From assembly GCF_000281045.1 (NCBI RefSeq), contig NW_008246078.1:603279-667278 (forward strand): a stretch of 64,000 nucleotides of DNA, written 5' to 3'. Position 1 is the stretch's first letter. Every line of letters begins with the position of its first letter. This document shows, piece after piece, positions 49,990 through 61,033 of the stretch. A program made the translations under genes and the position numbers. Source of the stretch: Saprolegnia diclina VS20 (lineage: Eukaryota; Oomycota; Saprolegniomycetes; Saprolegniales; Saprolegniaceae). The notes under the pieces are model-generated. The model searched no databases. It saw only the letters and a list, made by a program, of their open reading frames with translations, and was not told the origin of the DNA.

Positions 49990-51020
49990 CTACGCATCTT
50001 CTTCCTTGTCGTCCTCCTCGGCCACTTCCTTTGTCTTTTCCTCGGTCGACGGCTTCTTCAACGACTCCTTCTTCGTGCCCGTGACCGGCGGCGGGTCCAA
50101 GATCGAGCGCACGTTAAACTTGCGGAACTGGTGAAAGTTGGTGACGACGCTCACACCGCACACGTTCTAATGGCGAGATTCGTTTCACTTTGAGTTTGCC
50201 CTTTGAGTTTGCACTTTGGGGTACCTTGAAGATTTCAATCAAAATGACCACGTCGGGAGTTGTGAGGTTGACCTTGTGCGCCGGCCCGACGACGGCGACG
50301 CACGCGTTGATGATGTCCATGGACGCAATGTTGCCCGAGTTGCGCTTCTTGACTTCGACCGAGAACGTAAGGTCCTTGGTGTCCTTGAAATGGCGCTCAA
50401 TGTACGGCGTGACCGCCTCCGTGATCTCGGTGATGTCCGGGAAGCACAGGTTTTCCAGCGGAATCACGCGCTGGATGAAGCGCGACGAAAACTGCTTGGT
50501 GGCCTCGATCTCTTCAAAGATGTGGTTGACGAGAGCCACGACCGGGATCTTCTTGTCCGCGATCTGGATCATAATGATGCCCTTCACGCCCTAGACGCGC
50601 CACAATCAGATATGATAGACACAGAAACCGCGTTGATTGTACCGAGTCGAGCGCAATGAAGCGGCCCTTGTCCTTCTTGAGGCCCTTGATTTCCTCCGCG
50701 AGCTTCTCGGCCGACGTCTTCGAGTCGTCGTCCGCGTCGTCGTCATCGTCATCGTTCTCGTCGAGATCCTTGGGGTAGTGCTTATCGGCCGTGTCGTTGA
50801 GGATGTTGAGGATGTCCTTGACGACCTGGCGCTCCTTGGTGCGGTCGCAGGTCACGAGAATGCCGGCAAAGCCTTTCGCCGTCGACGCCACGTTGCGCTT
50901 CTTCTACAAGGCCATATACGATCTTAGTGCTACGAATGCAATACGATAGGAGCGTACGTAAACCGGCGGCTGCCACGCAGCCTTGCGCTTCGTGCCCGTC
51001 TTGGCCTCGGTCGTGCTCAT
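49990..51020 (-). CDS. THUMPD1: THUMP-domain tRNA acetylation adaptor (TAN1/THUMPD1)
   Basis: Four exons from ATG 51020 (MSTTEAKTGTKRKAAWQPP) to the stop at 49990. The protein has the family's GFAGILVTCDRTKERQVV start, a low-complexity Asp run (near 50700-50770), and the THUMP core: SSRFIQRVIPLENLCFPDI, YIERHF, LTFSVEVKKRNSGNI, HKVNLTTPDVVILIEIFK and CGVSVV with the last strand; the Lys/Glu-rich tail ends KEEDA. TAN1/THUMPD1 binds tRNA and brings in the acetyltransferase NAT10/Kre33 to make N4-acetylcytidine at position 12 of tRNA-Ser and tRNA-Leu. Introns are about 50-60 bases. A seryl-tRNA synthetase gene lies about 6 kb to the right; I attach no meaning to this. Confidence 0.88.
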
Positions 51021-51601
51021 GCTGCAACAATCGGTGTTTGGTTGGTCCCAATCTTCATGTGTATAAAACAGCCTGCGTTTCCAACACCACACTCACGTCT
51101 GATTGGCCCTATGTGCGGCCGCGCTGGTTTCATACGGTTTAAAACGCAATACAGATCGTGGATTGGTCCAAATAGCTGGGTTGTTTTCAACTTGTGTTTT
51201 ATTCACCGTGACAGTCCCAGATCGGTCGAACGCAATCGCTCGACCGCTGCTCCTTCTGGGCACTGCCAGACAGCGTCGAGGCCGCCAAAGCAACCTGCTG
51301 GCTAGTCAACAGTCCGTCCTTGTGTGAAACCTATGGGCTAAATCCAGTCGACGTAACGGGCCGACGAACTATACTGAAGCCAAGAGACGTTCAACCGGCT
51401 CGGCAAGTGGCTCCGTTAAAGTGCGATTGACCCATCGCTAGTCATTTGCAGTTTTGACTGCATTAAGTGCGGGTGGGCCGGCGCACTTGCGCGCGCGTGT
51501 TTATGGGAGGTGCTACAAACGAGGGTTTACGTGTTCTAGTATCGAAACGACTGGTGCAAACTGGGAAATCAGCTTCAGTCAGTAAGTTTCGAAGACCCAA
51601 G
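51021..51601. promoter_or_regulatory. Divergent upstream region (TAN1-like and QCR8 genes)
   Basis: No gene is visible; it contains two promoters facing apart. Confidence 0.4.
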
Positions 51602-51853
51602 ATGAGCCGCCCCCAAGCTGCCTTGACCACGTGGTGGAAGAAGTACGCGCCCGAGACGGGCCGCGTCGTGCGCACGCTCTCGCCGTACGAGCAGCGCCCG
51701 GTTGACTATCTGATCAAGTCGGCGCCGCAGAAGGCCCTTCGCAAGGTCCAGGAAAACGCGCTTGTGCTCGTCCCTTCGTTCTTCTTGCTCTGGGGCACTG
51801 TCGCCTGGGCCAAGGGCGAGAACGACCGCTACCACCGCACCCACTGGGCTTAA
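51602..51853 (+). CDS. UQCRQ: Cytochrome bc1 complex subunit 8 (QCR8/UQCRQ)
   Basis: An 83-residue single-exon protein (82 in human) starting at ATG 51602 (MSRPQAALTTWWKKYAPETG). The conserved core LSPYEQRPVDYLIKSAPQK follows (human [20 protein letters not shown]), then a single membrane helix (NALVLVPSFFLLWGTVAWA) and the charged end KGENDRYHRTHW. This small subunit of respiratory complex III contacts cytochrome b. The frame is open further upstream, but the family start fits 51602. Confidence 0.85.
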   Translation: MSRPQAALTTWWKKYAPETGRVVRTLSPYEQRPVDYLIKSAPQKALRKVQENALVLVPSFFLLWGTVAWAKGENDRYHRTHWA

Positions 51854-53031
51854 ATAACGCGCGGCGATATCCTCAATTCATAGAATGTATTACCGTGGCC
51901 TGCGTCCTTCGTCTCGTGATGACCACTTGCATCGCTGGCCGCGACAGGAAGGCCATCTTGCTCAGCAGTGTGCAGAGGCCTGTATGGCGAGACCTGATTG
52001 CTACGGCCGAATGAGAGCGGCCCACTTGCGAGCACGCCAAGACCGTCTGACAGGCGACACCCTGGGCCGTACTCTGCTGGCGCACACATCATTCGGGCTG
52101 GAGCTGTTGTAGCCGCTTGAAGACGATGATGACCCGCCCACCGTGATGGCCGAGCTGCCATGCCGCTGCTTGGTAGACGCATGCATCGTGGCGTTGCTGG
52201 GTGATGGGCTGGGAAAGGTTGCGGGCGATCTCGCCGCGAGGAACAATTCACCGTCGTTGAGCTGGATGGCGATACAAACGTCAAGAGCTTTTGTGTGCGA
52301 CACGGCTCGTCGATGTGTGCAGCGCCGAGGTTGCATGACGCAAGTGGTTTTTCCCAAACGCGTCTCAAGTACGGTCGACGTCCCCATATCATGATGCCGC
52401 CTTGTGCAAGCCGTTGGGATCGACATCATTTTTGCACAGCATACCCAACCAAGGATTCCATCCCGAGTGTACATTGGCAAAGGCTACTAAAACAAGTCCT
52501 CGGCTATCACCGCCTGGCCCTGTCGGCAGCCCGAACGGTCGAGGCCAGCGACCAGCGGCTTGCTAGAAAGTACAAATTTCGAACTGAGATTCACGTTGTA
52601 GCGGTAGAGATAGACTGCGACCGCCAGTAGGTAGCTAGCTCCGTGGACCACAAGTTGTCACCAAGGATGCATTCGCGTGCTTAGGGTTGTCGCGAGCGCG
52701 ACGAGGATGCTTGTCGCTGCACGTACTGGCACACTGGAGCGTGCACAAGGACTTAGCTTGGACGGCGAAGACGATTCTGTCACACAAGCAGTGACTGAGC
52801 TCCAGCTCCTACGGCGGTGTCCGTGCGTAGTACCGGTAGCAGCATGCGCTACGTGGACAGCAGTCGCGTGGACACGTTGGACATCGCCTGCCTCGATCTT
52901 GAGACACTCTTGATACGTTCCGGCGGCAATCTTTCGGATACCAAGGCGTATCCGGTGCGCCCGATCCATTTTCCGCATTTCGACTCTCGCAGTACCCACC
53001 GCGCGGCAAGCTGCTTACGCAAAGAAGCCGC
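51854..53031. other. Intergenic stretch with unassigned open frames
   Basis: No gene can be supported in 1.18 kb. On the minus strand a frame across 52001-52480 contains the protein-like phrase LDVCIAIQLNDGELFLAARS but ends in Ser-rich low complexity and has no domain I recognise; it may be a remnant. Confidence 0.35.
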
Positions 53032-54030
53032 ATGACCGACCCGTATCCGCGCCCGCCCATGAGCCGCGCCGAGAGCATGGCGCCCCGCTCGATCGAGTCC
53101 AGCTGGAGCAACTCGTCGCTGCGACAGACGCTGCCACGGTCGGCCTCGGCGGTCTCGCTGCCCGTGCAACACGCGTCGTCGCTGCATGCGCCGGCGCACG
53201 TTATGGACCACAAGACCGAAGCGCAGTTTGCGTCCGAGATGAAGCACGCGCTCTCGATCGTCGACAAGTTCTTTGGGCCGTCCGTGCTCCAAGACCACTC
53301 GATTCCGCGCGAACTGCTCATGGAAGCGCAAGGTCTTGTGTTTCTCACGATCTACAAGCTCGGCTTTCTCGTGTCGGGCAAAGGCGGCAAAGGCTTTGTG
53401 ATGGCGCGCACCGCGCACGGCTGGTCGGCGCCTGCGTTCATTGGCAGCGGCGGCATTGGCTTTGGCATGATGGTCGGCGGCGAGGTCGTCAACTACATCA
53501 TCATCCTCAGCTCGCGCGGCGCCGTCAAGACGTTTACGCGCAACGGGCAAGTCCAGTTGGGCTCCGAGCTCGACTTGGCGGTCGGGCCCCTCGGCCGCGC
53601 CGCGGCCGCCAACTTGAACGTCGGGCGTGGCGGCGTCGCCCCCAACTACTCGTACTCGCACTCGATGGGCCTCTATGGCGGCATTGGCCTCGCCGGCGCG
53701 ATCATTGTCTCGCGCAAGTCGTTCAACGACAAGTGTTATGGGTCCCATGTCCGTGTCAAGTCGCTCTTGGCCGGCGAAGTCGCGTGCCCGCTTGCACAGC
53801 CGCTTTGGGAGGCGCTCGATAGCGTCCTCAACATGACGCGCGAGTACCGGAACGGCGTCCCGGTCGTGAACCCCCGTGGCGCCGTGTGCCACGAGTGCGG
53901 CTTTGCCAACAAGACGGGCGCGCGTCAGTGCGAACGCGAAGCATGCCAGGCGCTCTTGGTCTACTCGACGGGCCTGCACTCGGGCAAGCGAACGATCGGG
54001 AAGCTCGTGCTGGCCCCCGGCATGCAGTAG
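53032..54030 (+). CDS. SYLF-domain lipid-binding protein with C-terminal zinc finger
   Basis: 332 residues, single exon, ATG 53032. The N-terminal 60 residues are Ser/Pro-rich. The SYLF (DUF500, Ysc84/SH3YL1) domain spans residues 75-270: AQGLVFLTIYKLGFLVSGKG, HGWSAPAFIGSGGIGFGMMV, GGEVVNYIIILSSRGAVKTF, LGSELDLAVGPLGRAA, and YSYSHSMGLYGGIGLAG with the N-x-x-C-Y-G end. The family binds phosphoinositides and actin and works in endocytosis and membrane ruffling. The C-terminus adds a C-x2-C-x10-C-x4-C finger (CHECGFANKTGARQCEREAC) in place of the SH3 domain of animal and yeast relatives. The finger resembles RanBP2 or FYVE-like half sites, but its partner is unknown. Confidence 0.9.
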   Translation: MTDPYPRPPMSRAESMAPRSIESSWSNSSLRQTLPRSASAVSLPVQHASSLHAPAHVMDHKTEAQFASEMKHALSIVDKFFGPSVLQDHSIPRELLMEAQGLVFLTIYKLGFLVSGKGGKGFVMARTAHGWSAPAFIGSGGIGFGMMVGGEVVNYIIILSSRGAVKTFTRNGQVQLGSELDLAVGPLGRAAAANLNVGRGGVAPNYSYSHSMGLYGGIGLAGAIIVSRKSFNDKCYGSHVRVKSLLAGEVACPLAQPLWEALDSVLNMTREYRNGVPVVNPRGAVCHECGFANKTGARQCEREACQALLVYSTGLHSGKRTIGKLVLAPGMQ

Positions 54031-54984
54031 CTACGACCTCTTGGCTGTAATGTATTTTCACATGATTACGTTGATGGATGGACATGTATGCATCGCTCAG
54101 CAGCGGGACGCTACGCTCGGCGGTGCGAGTGGCCATCGACCCCGTGCTGTGCCCAGCGACGCGACACGACCATGCGGCGTAAGACGAGTCGCCTCGCATC
54201 GAGCAACGATGCTCATGGGCCCTTGGGTGGACGCTGGCGCTTTGGCTACAGGAGCGCCGATGCGGCGGAATGGCCAACATTGCACTTTCCGTGAGATGCC
54301 TATTGCTCCTCGCAGGATAGTCGTTCATGCGTGCGCTTGGCTTCGAGACAGCCGTGCAGAGCGACTGGCTGCCGTGTGCGTCCCGTATCCCCACAGGCGG
54401 CTCCAGTCGTCGTTCCTCTTCCTGCCTGCCCATGTCCGTGTTGCTCTACACTTTACTGGCCATGCAGAGGCCACTCGTCGAGCTGCCCATTCACCATAAG
54501 GCTCCTCTCGCCCACGTAGTCCGAGCTAGTGCATCGCGCACCCTTTATCGGCCGTCGTTCCAATGCATGTAGGCCATGCTGACCGCTGCCATGGTGTGTG
54601 GCGCTGGCCACGGCAGGTTGCACGCTGTCGAGGCCCAGAATCCGTGCGTGGCTTTCGCATTCCTGCGCTCGACCAGCTCTCTCTAGCAGCCTTGCCGCCT
54701 CTCTAGACGCAGCCATCGTCGCTGCGCTACCATCCGCTCGGCAGCAGCTCGTGGCGACCTCGTACCTGCCTGCCTTGGCCAGACTGACTGACGTGTGGCG
54801 TACTTGTGTGAGCACCTCGGGTTCCGCGCAAGTGCGATTTTGAGGTCGAGCGTACTTACGTGAGACGCGGCCCTTGCCCCGTCAAGTGCGGTTTCGGGCG
54901 TATCCGGACAGCTTCGATCTTGAGCCGTCGTGGGAGTTTCCATTTTCGCCCAAGGCCGCGGACGGGGCTGGCGCGGACGACGGG
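54031..54984. other. Intergenic region upstream of CFAP20
   Basis: No gene is visible. Frames on both strands across 54088-54815 have no domain. The frame before the CFAP20 ATG is open, but the family starts at MFKNTFQSG. Confidence 0.45.
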
Positions 54985-55648
54985 ATGTTCAAGAACACGT
55001 TCCAGTCCGGGTTCCTCTCGATCCTCTACAGCATCGGGTAGGCTCTATACAGCGTGTGTGAAGGCGTCGTCTCTGAACGCGTCGGCTAACATTAGGAGCA
55101 AGCCGCTGCAGATTTGGGACAAGCAAGTCCGGAATGGGCACATCAAGCGCATTACGGACCAGGACATTCAATCGTCCGTGCTCGAGATCATGGGCACGAA
55201 CGTGAGCACGAACTACATTGCGTGTCCGGCGCTCCCGGCCAAGACGCTCGGCATCAAGCTGCCGTTCCTTGTCATGATCATCAAGAACCTCAAAAAGTAC
55301 TTTACGTTTGAGGTTCAGGTCCTCGACGACAAGAATGTGCGCCGACGCTTCCGCGCGTCCAACTACCAAAGCAGCACGCGGGTCAAGCCGTTCATTTGCA
55401 CGATGCCGATGCGTCTCGACGAAGGCTGGAACCAAATCCAGTTCAACCTCTCGGACTTTACGCGGCGCGCGTATGGCACGAACTACATCGAGACGCTCCG
55501 CGTCCAGATCCACGCGAATTGCCGCATTCGCCGCATTTACTTTTCGGACCGCTTGTACTCGGAGGAAGAGCTCCCGCCCGAGTTCAAGCTCTTCCTTCCG
55601 GTGCCCAAGGGTTCGGAGCCGCCGAAGACCGAAACCCTCGCCATGTAA
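54985..55648 (+). CDS. CFAP20: Cilia- and flagella-associated protein 20 (BUG22)
   Basis: Exon 1 (54985-55037) encodes [18 protein letters not shown], identical to the human start; the intron is 55038-55095 (GTAGGC...CATTAG); exon 2 runs to the stop at 55648. The 201-residue product is nearly identical to human CFAP20 (193 residues) over its whole length ([59 protein letters not shown]). CFAP20 is an inner-junction protein between the A and B tubules of axonemal doublets. The C-terminal 12 residues differ, as in other species. This is the strongest single identification in the window and indicates a flagellate life stage. Confidence 0.98.
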
Positions 55649-56698
55649 ACGACCTCATGACGGCGATGGACGCCATCAAACCACGAGACGAGACGATAAA
55701 ACCAAAGAAATTCATTCCATGTGCTTTATACTACGACCGATATATTCGACCCACCACTCCACAGTACAGTCGTCCACGAGACCCACGACGCACAGCCGAG
55801 AGCAGCACGCAGTCAAGAAGCATCGCAAAGCGCCACACGGTCGCTCGCTTTGGGGTGTTGCCTCTCGCAGGCTTGATGGAGTAGGCGAGGTTTGCTGAAG
55901 ATCCTGCTCGAGTCCATGACATGTAAGGAATCAAGTCGAACGACGGGCATGCCACCTCATCGTGGCAGTGCTCATCATGCACATAGCACAAAGCCGCGTG
56001 CTGCTTTATCCGTTGTTAGCACGTTGATGCGCCACTCTACTCTACTCTACTCTCTCGTATGCGCTTGCTGGGCGATCTGTGGTGTTGGTAGACGTCCTGC
56101 TTGCGCCGACGACGTCTCTTCTGTCCTCTCAGAGTAATTCCTCTGGCGCGGTGGTCAGACCATGCACCTTAGCATAGCAATGTATCGACGAATAGCAAGC
56201 AAATGTCCATGATAGACCCTGCCTGTGGCGGTCAGCACTTGCTTCGGCTCGATCCATCAGCATTCTTCACTTGCCAGTCGCACCATGGCATGCTACTAGG
56301 CTCCTTCAGTGTATTGAGCTATGCTATCTATGCGTTCAGCAGTGTCCTCCATAGCCTGAGCATCATGCTCGGTAGGTCGGCCCGTCTCGTAGCCTTCCCC
56401 CGCCTTCGCCGGCGCGCTTTTCGCAGCTCCAAAGACACTGCAACCTCTCCACGCAAATAGTGTATAGTTGAAATTGTCGTCCCAGAATGAAGCAAAGTCC
56501 GCCAAAGCACGTATGAATCGCCTCGAAACGCCTTAATTCGTCAGACCCACGCAGGCCGTGACGGCGATCAAGGTTGCTGCACCGAACAGCTTCGTAGTCT
56601 GCGTGCCTGCAGGCATCCCGCTGTGCACACGATTTCGGTGCGTATACGGATCCTCCGGATAATATGGAAACGCTGGTTTGCGGGTCATTTTGGCATCG
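55649..56698. other. Intergenic stretch
   Basis: No gene is visible in about 1 kb. A 'ctctact' run (56034-56055) is a short simple repeat. The right end should hold the promoter of the seryl-tRNA synthetase gene. Confidence 0.45.
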
Positions 56699-58108
56699 AT
56701 GGCTCTGCGGTACTGCGTGCGTCGCTTCTCGACGGGGCCGACGCCGATCAAGTCGCGCTTGGACTTCAAGGCGCTCGTCGCGAACGTAGATGCTGCTGTC
56801 CGCAACGTGGCCGTGCGCAAGAGCGGCGGCGATCCGGCCCGCGTGGCCTCGCTCTACACGACGCATGCGCAGCAGACGCAGCGCGTGAACCTGTTGCGCC
56901 AAGAGCGCAATGCACTCGCCAAGCAAGGCGCGGACGAGGCCGCGCGCCTTCGTGGCCGCGACATCAAGCTCGAGATTCAGGCGCTGGAAACCTCGTTGTC
57001 GCAGCTCACTGACGACATGGTATTCTCGCTATAGCGTGGCCATCTCTGCACCCTCTGTCGATCTAGGAACGCGAGGCGCTCCTCTTGCCCAACCACACGC
57101 ACCCGGAGAGTCCGCATGGGCCCGAAGAGAACTCGGTTGTCAAGCACACGATTGGCACCAAGCCGACGTTTTCGTTTCCGCCCAAGGACCACCTCGACCT
57201 CGCGACCGACCTCGACATCCTCGACATGAACTCCAAGATGGCCGGCTCGCGCTTTGCGACGCTCAAGAACGACGGCGCGATGCTGGAGCTGGCGCTCGTT
57301 CACTGGAGCATGGCCAAGTTGCGCGCCAAGGGCTTCGTCGTGCACTTGCCGCCCGACGTCGCCCATGCGAGCATCGTCGAAGGCTGCGGCTTCCAGCCCC
57401 GCGGCGAGGCCACGCAAGTCTACTCGGTCGCCAACTCGGACTTGTGTCTCGTGGGCACGGCCGAGATCCCGCTCGCAGCGCTGCACGCCGACTCGATTCT
57501 CTCGACGGCCGAGCTGCCGCTCAAGGTCGCGGCGTTTGGCCACTGCTTCCGCACCGAGGTGGGCCACGGCGGCAAGGACACGCGTGGTCTCTACCGTATC
57601 CACCAGTTTAGCAAGGTCGAGATGTTTGCCTACGGTATCACTCGTCGTATCGATGGGCGAGGCTGTATACCGCGCTGGTGTAGGCACGCTCGACCAAGCC
57701 GAGACGTTGATGCAAGAGCTTTTGGATGTGCAAATGGAGATTGTGTCGGAGCTCGGGCTGCACGCGCAGGTGGTCGACATGGCCACCGAAGACCTCGGGG
57801 CTCCGGCGTACCGCAAGTTTGACATCCTCGCCTACATGCCGGGCCGCGGCAGCTACAACGAGATTTCGAGCTTGAGCAACTGCACCGACTACCAAGCGCG
57901 GCGCCTCAACATCCGCCACAAGAGCGAGGCGGAGAAGACGCAGTTTGTGGCGACCTTGAACGGCACGGCCTGTGCGATCCCGCGGCTCATCATTAGCATC
58001 CTCGAGAGCTTTCAGGAGGCCGACGGCGCCGTGCGCATCCCGGATGTGCTGCGACCGTACTTTGGCGGCCTCGAACGTCTGACCAAGCCGACTCGAAAGA
58101 CCAAGTAA
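56699..58108 (+). CDS. SARS2: Seryl-tRNA synthetase, probably mitochondrial
   Basis: Three exons with introns at about 57018-57067 and 57632-57684. ATG 56699 gives MALRYCVRRFSTGPTPIKSR, a likely mitochondrial presequence. The N-terminal coiled-coil arm that holds the long variable arm of tRNA-Ser spans about residues 30-110 (LRQERNALAKQGADEAARLR). The catalytic core follows, with LLLPNHTHP, motif 1 around FVVHLPPDVAH, TAEIPLAALHAD, motif 2 with FRTEVGHGGKDTRGLYRIHQF and motif 3 with NGTACAIPRLIISILE. It charges tRNA-Ser with serine. About 435 residues is bacterial-like length. A cytosolic or dual-targeted enzyme is the alternative, since the presequence is short. Confidence 0.92.
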
Positions 58109-59095
58109 GCGTAAGACGACAAAGACGAGAGCATCCGCTAGTACAGGCGTGGCGACGATCTCGTGTTGGGTGCAAATACGGAGAGAGGGACGATCCATGG
58201 AACCTGGCTGGTCACACGTTCGATGCGACCGTCCACAACCTCTGGGAATACATGTGTAGCACTCGCGTTTGGCTTCCTTTCACTTCCCCCCGTCGCCCCC
58301 AAGCGGAAAAAACACCCGCGTTGGATTCGCGTTTTTTTGGCGACATCCTGCACAGGATACTTTGGTCGTGGAAGCAGGCAGAGGCGCTTCAGTGCACTTG
58401 TTGTATGGCCTATCCCCTTGCCGATCCAGTGCTGTTGCTGTAGGTACACCGTAGACGAGGCATACACGCTTGTGGAGAAGAAACCGAGGGGCGTGCAGGG
58501 GCGTTGGAAGCACGCGTGGGCTCCAGCGCCAGCGTTCGTGTTTGTGCGACGCCAGACCGGGCACAGGAAAGCCACCCAAGAGTCAAAAAGATCGACGACG
58601 ACGACCAAGCCACCACCAACTTCAACTCGTTGCGCAATCCCACGGAAAAAAACCCAATCAAACGCCAATGAAACGATGCGCACATTGAGGCGCGGCGCTT
58701 GGTAATCATAAGCGTGCCATCCCCGGGCTGATCCTCGCCGAATCCGCGCTCTAGTCTTTTTCTCTATACCGAATTTCATAGCATCTTGGCTGGGCGCCTG
58801 GGACACACCCATGCAAGCTGGTTGCACTTGGACCCTTGACCGCTTGAAGGATGTGGCGGCGTCATTTGATTGGCGGCTCGACTTGAAACGCAAAAGAAGA
58901 CGCGCCGTCGTCACAAAAAACAAACCAATCACAGTCGTTGTCCGACCCGTCACCGGTCCCCACCTCTCGGACTTGATATTTTCCGGATCTCGGGTGTCGT
59001 TACCTGTATCACTTTATACTATCCGATCTGAGAGGTGGATATCTTTCGCTGCGGACCTCACTTTTCACTTTTGGATTTGCCTCCTCCGCATCAAG
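58109..59095. promoter_or_regulatory. Upstream region of PEP carboxykinase
   Basis: No gene is visible in about 990 bases. Frames on both strands lack domains; the frame before the PEPCK start is open back to 58811 but is not family-like. It should contain the PEPCK promoter, and C/T-rich tracts lie at 58285-58340. Confidence 0.45.
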
Positions 59096-60757
59096 ATGAT
59101 GTCTGTCCTCCGCCGCGCCGCCACCGTCGCCGCCAAGCAGCAGCCCTACGCCGGCACGTGGGTGCGCGCCATGAGCAGCCTCCCGAGCCTCGAGACGGTC
59201 GGCCTCAAGACGACGGGCCAGGTGTTCCGCAACTTGAGCTACGCCGAGATCGCCGAGCACGAGCTCAAGAACGGCGAGGGCGTCTTTGTCAAGAACGGCA
59301 CGTTCAAGGTCGACACGGGCAAGTTCACCGGTCGGTCGCCCAAGGACAAGTACTTTGTCGAGCAGGCGCCGTCCAAGGACAACATTTGGTGGGGTTCGAT
59401 CAACCAGCCGATGAAGCCCGAGGTGTTTGACGAGCTCCACGACGTGGTCAAGCAGCACTACAACGCCGCCGAGAAGGTGTACGTCTTTGACGGCTACTGC
59501 GGCGCCAACCCCAACTCGCGCAAGCGCGTCCGCATCATTACGGAGCTCGCGTGGCAGCACCACTTTGTGACCAACATGTTCATCCGCGCGACGACCAAGG
59601 AAGAAGTCGAGAACTTTGAGCCCGACTTTACGATCATCAACGCGTGCAAGGTCACCGATACCGAGTACAAGAAGCACGGCCTCAACTCGGAAGTGTTTGT
59701 CGGCTTCAACATTGAGAAGAACGTGGCCATCATTGGCGGCACGTGGTACGGCGGCGAGATGAAGAAGGGCATCTTCTCGATGATGAACTACTGGCTCCCG
59801 CTCGAAAAGATCATGGCCATGCACTGCTCGGCCAACAAGGGCAAGAACGGCGATACCGCCCTCTTCTTTGGCCTCTCGGGCACGGGCAAGACGACCTTGT
59901 CGGCCGACCCGCAGCGCTACCTCATCGGCGACGACGAGCACGGCTGGGACGACGAAGGCATCTTCAACTTTGAGGGCGGCTGCTACGCCAAGACGATCAA
60001 CCTCAGCGAGGAGAACGAGCCTGATATCTACCGCGCCATCAAGCGCGATGCGATGCTCGAGAACGTCTGGATCACGGAGAACAACGAGCCCGACTACTAC
60101 AACACGTCCAAGACGGAGAACGGCCGCGTCTCGTACCCGATCCACCACATTGACAACCACGAACCGACGTCGAGCGGTGGCCACCCCAACAACATCATCT
60201 TCCTCACGTGCGACGCCTACGGTGTGCTCCCGCCCGTCTCGAAGCTCACGCCCGGCCAGGCCCAGTACCACTTCCTCTCGGGCTACACGGCCAAGGTCGC
60301 CGGTACCGAGCGTGGCGTGACGGAGCCGACGGCGACGTTCTCGGCCTGCTTCGGCGCGGCCTTCCTCCCGCTCCACCCGACCAAGTACGCCGATCTCCTC
60401 CAGGAGAAGATCCAGACGCACAAGTCGGACGTGTACCTTGTCAACACGGGCTGGACCGCCGGTGGCTACGGCGTCGGCAAGCGCATGTCGATCAAGGACA
60501 CGCGCGCCTGCATTGACGCGATCCTCGACGGCTCGATCAAGAAGTCGGAGTTCTCGACGGACCCGATCTTTGGCCTCGCGACGCCCAAGACGCTCGGCGC
60601 GATCTCGCCCTCGATCCTCAACCCGCGTGATGCCTGGGAGGACAAGGCCGCGTACGACGCGACCGCCAACAAGCTCGCTGGCATGTTCAAGGCCAACTTC
60701 CAGAAGTACATCTCGAAGGAGCACACCGACTACTCCAAGTTCGGCCCCCTTGTCTAA
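59096..60757 (+). CDS. PCK1: ATP-dependent phosphoenolpyruvate carboxykinase
   Basis: An intronless protein of 553 residues from ATG 59096 ([20 protein letters not shown]); the N-terminal 25 residues look like a mitochondrial presequence. The enzyme converts oxaloacetate and ATP to PEP and CO2, the gateway to gluconeogenesis. Family landmarks are [10 protein letters not shown], the metal and substrate site around [20 protein letters not shown], the P-loop [16 protein letters not shown], the metal-binding [20 protein letters not shown], and the [33 protein letters not shown] stretches. This is the ATP type of plants, fungi and bacteria, not the GTP type of animals. A second in-frame ATG (MSSLPSLE, about residue 26) would give a protein without the presequence. 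Codon use is strongly biased to C/G in third positions, as for a highly expressed gene. Confidence 0.97.
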   Translation: MMSVLRRAATVAAKQQPYAGTWVRAMSSLPSLETVGLKTTGQVFRNLSYAEIAEHELKNGEGVFVKNGTFKVDTGKFTGRSPKDKYFVEQAPSKDNIWWGSINQPMKPEVFDELHDVVKQHYNAAEKVYVFDGYCGANPNSRKRVRIITELAWQHHFVTNMFIRATTKEEVENFEPDFTIINACKVTDTEYKKHGLNSEVFVGFNIEKNVAIIGGTWYGGEMKKGIFSMMNYWLPLEKIMAMHCSANKGKNGDTALFFGLSGTGKTTLSADPQRYLIGDDEHGWDDEGIFNFEGGCYAKTINLSEENEPDIYRAIKRDAMLENVWITENNEPDYYNTSKTENGRVSYPIHHIDNHEPTSSGGHPNNIIFLTCDAYGVLPPVSKLTPGQAQYHFLSGYTAKVAGTERGVTEPTATFSACFGAAFLPLHPTKYADLLQEKIQTHKSDVYLVNTGWTAGGYGVGKRMSIKDTRACIDAILDGSIKKSEFSTDPIFGLATPKTLGAISPSILNPRDAWEDKAAYDATANKLAGMFKANFQKYISKEHTDYSKFGPLV

Positions 60758-61033
60758 ACCTCTATATACTTCCCCTGTACTTTGCTGTCCTTACCGTTCT
60801 TGCCTTGATACTGACTTGATACTCTGCACCCAAGGCCCATGTAGCTGTATGCGCCCAACGCCGGCGAAGACCTCAATGACCAAGTGCCTGCTCTGCCGAG
60901 GTATCGCACCGCATGATGACACCAGGCGGCGGATCGAACCCCGCAGCTCAAGCCATTGTCGACAGAGACCACGAAGATGGTCAATCTCGTCAAAATGGTC
61001 GATAATGTTGCAAAAGCAGCTGATTCTACCACG
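60758..61033. other. Short convergent spacer
   Basis: The shared 3' flank of two convergent genes; nothing seen. Confidence 0.5.

Noticed and set aside
52849-53979. Open frame of 376 codons opposite the SYLF gene
   Set aside because: A mirror of GC-biased codons; the plus strand encodes a complete SYLF domain.
59009-60724. Open frame of 571 codons on the minus strand opposite PEPCK
   Set aside because: It is a by-product of the strong C/G third-position bias of PEPCK; the amino-acid composition is skewed (Arg, Val, Leu, Asp) and no domain is present.
60925-60950. tRNA-like word ggttcgatcc on the minus strand
   Set aside because: The flanking bases do not form a five-pair T stem and no acceptor or anticodon arm could be placed around it.
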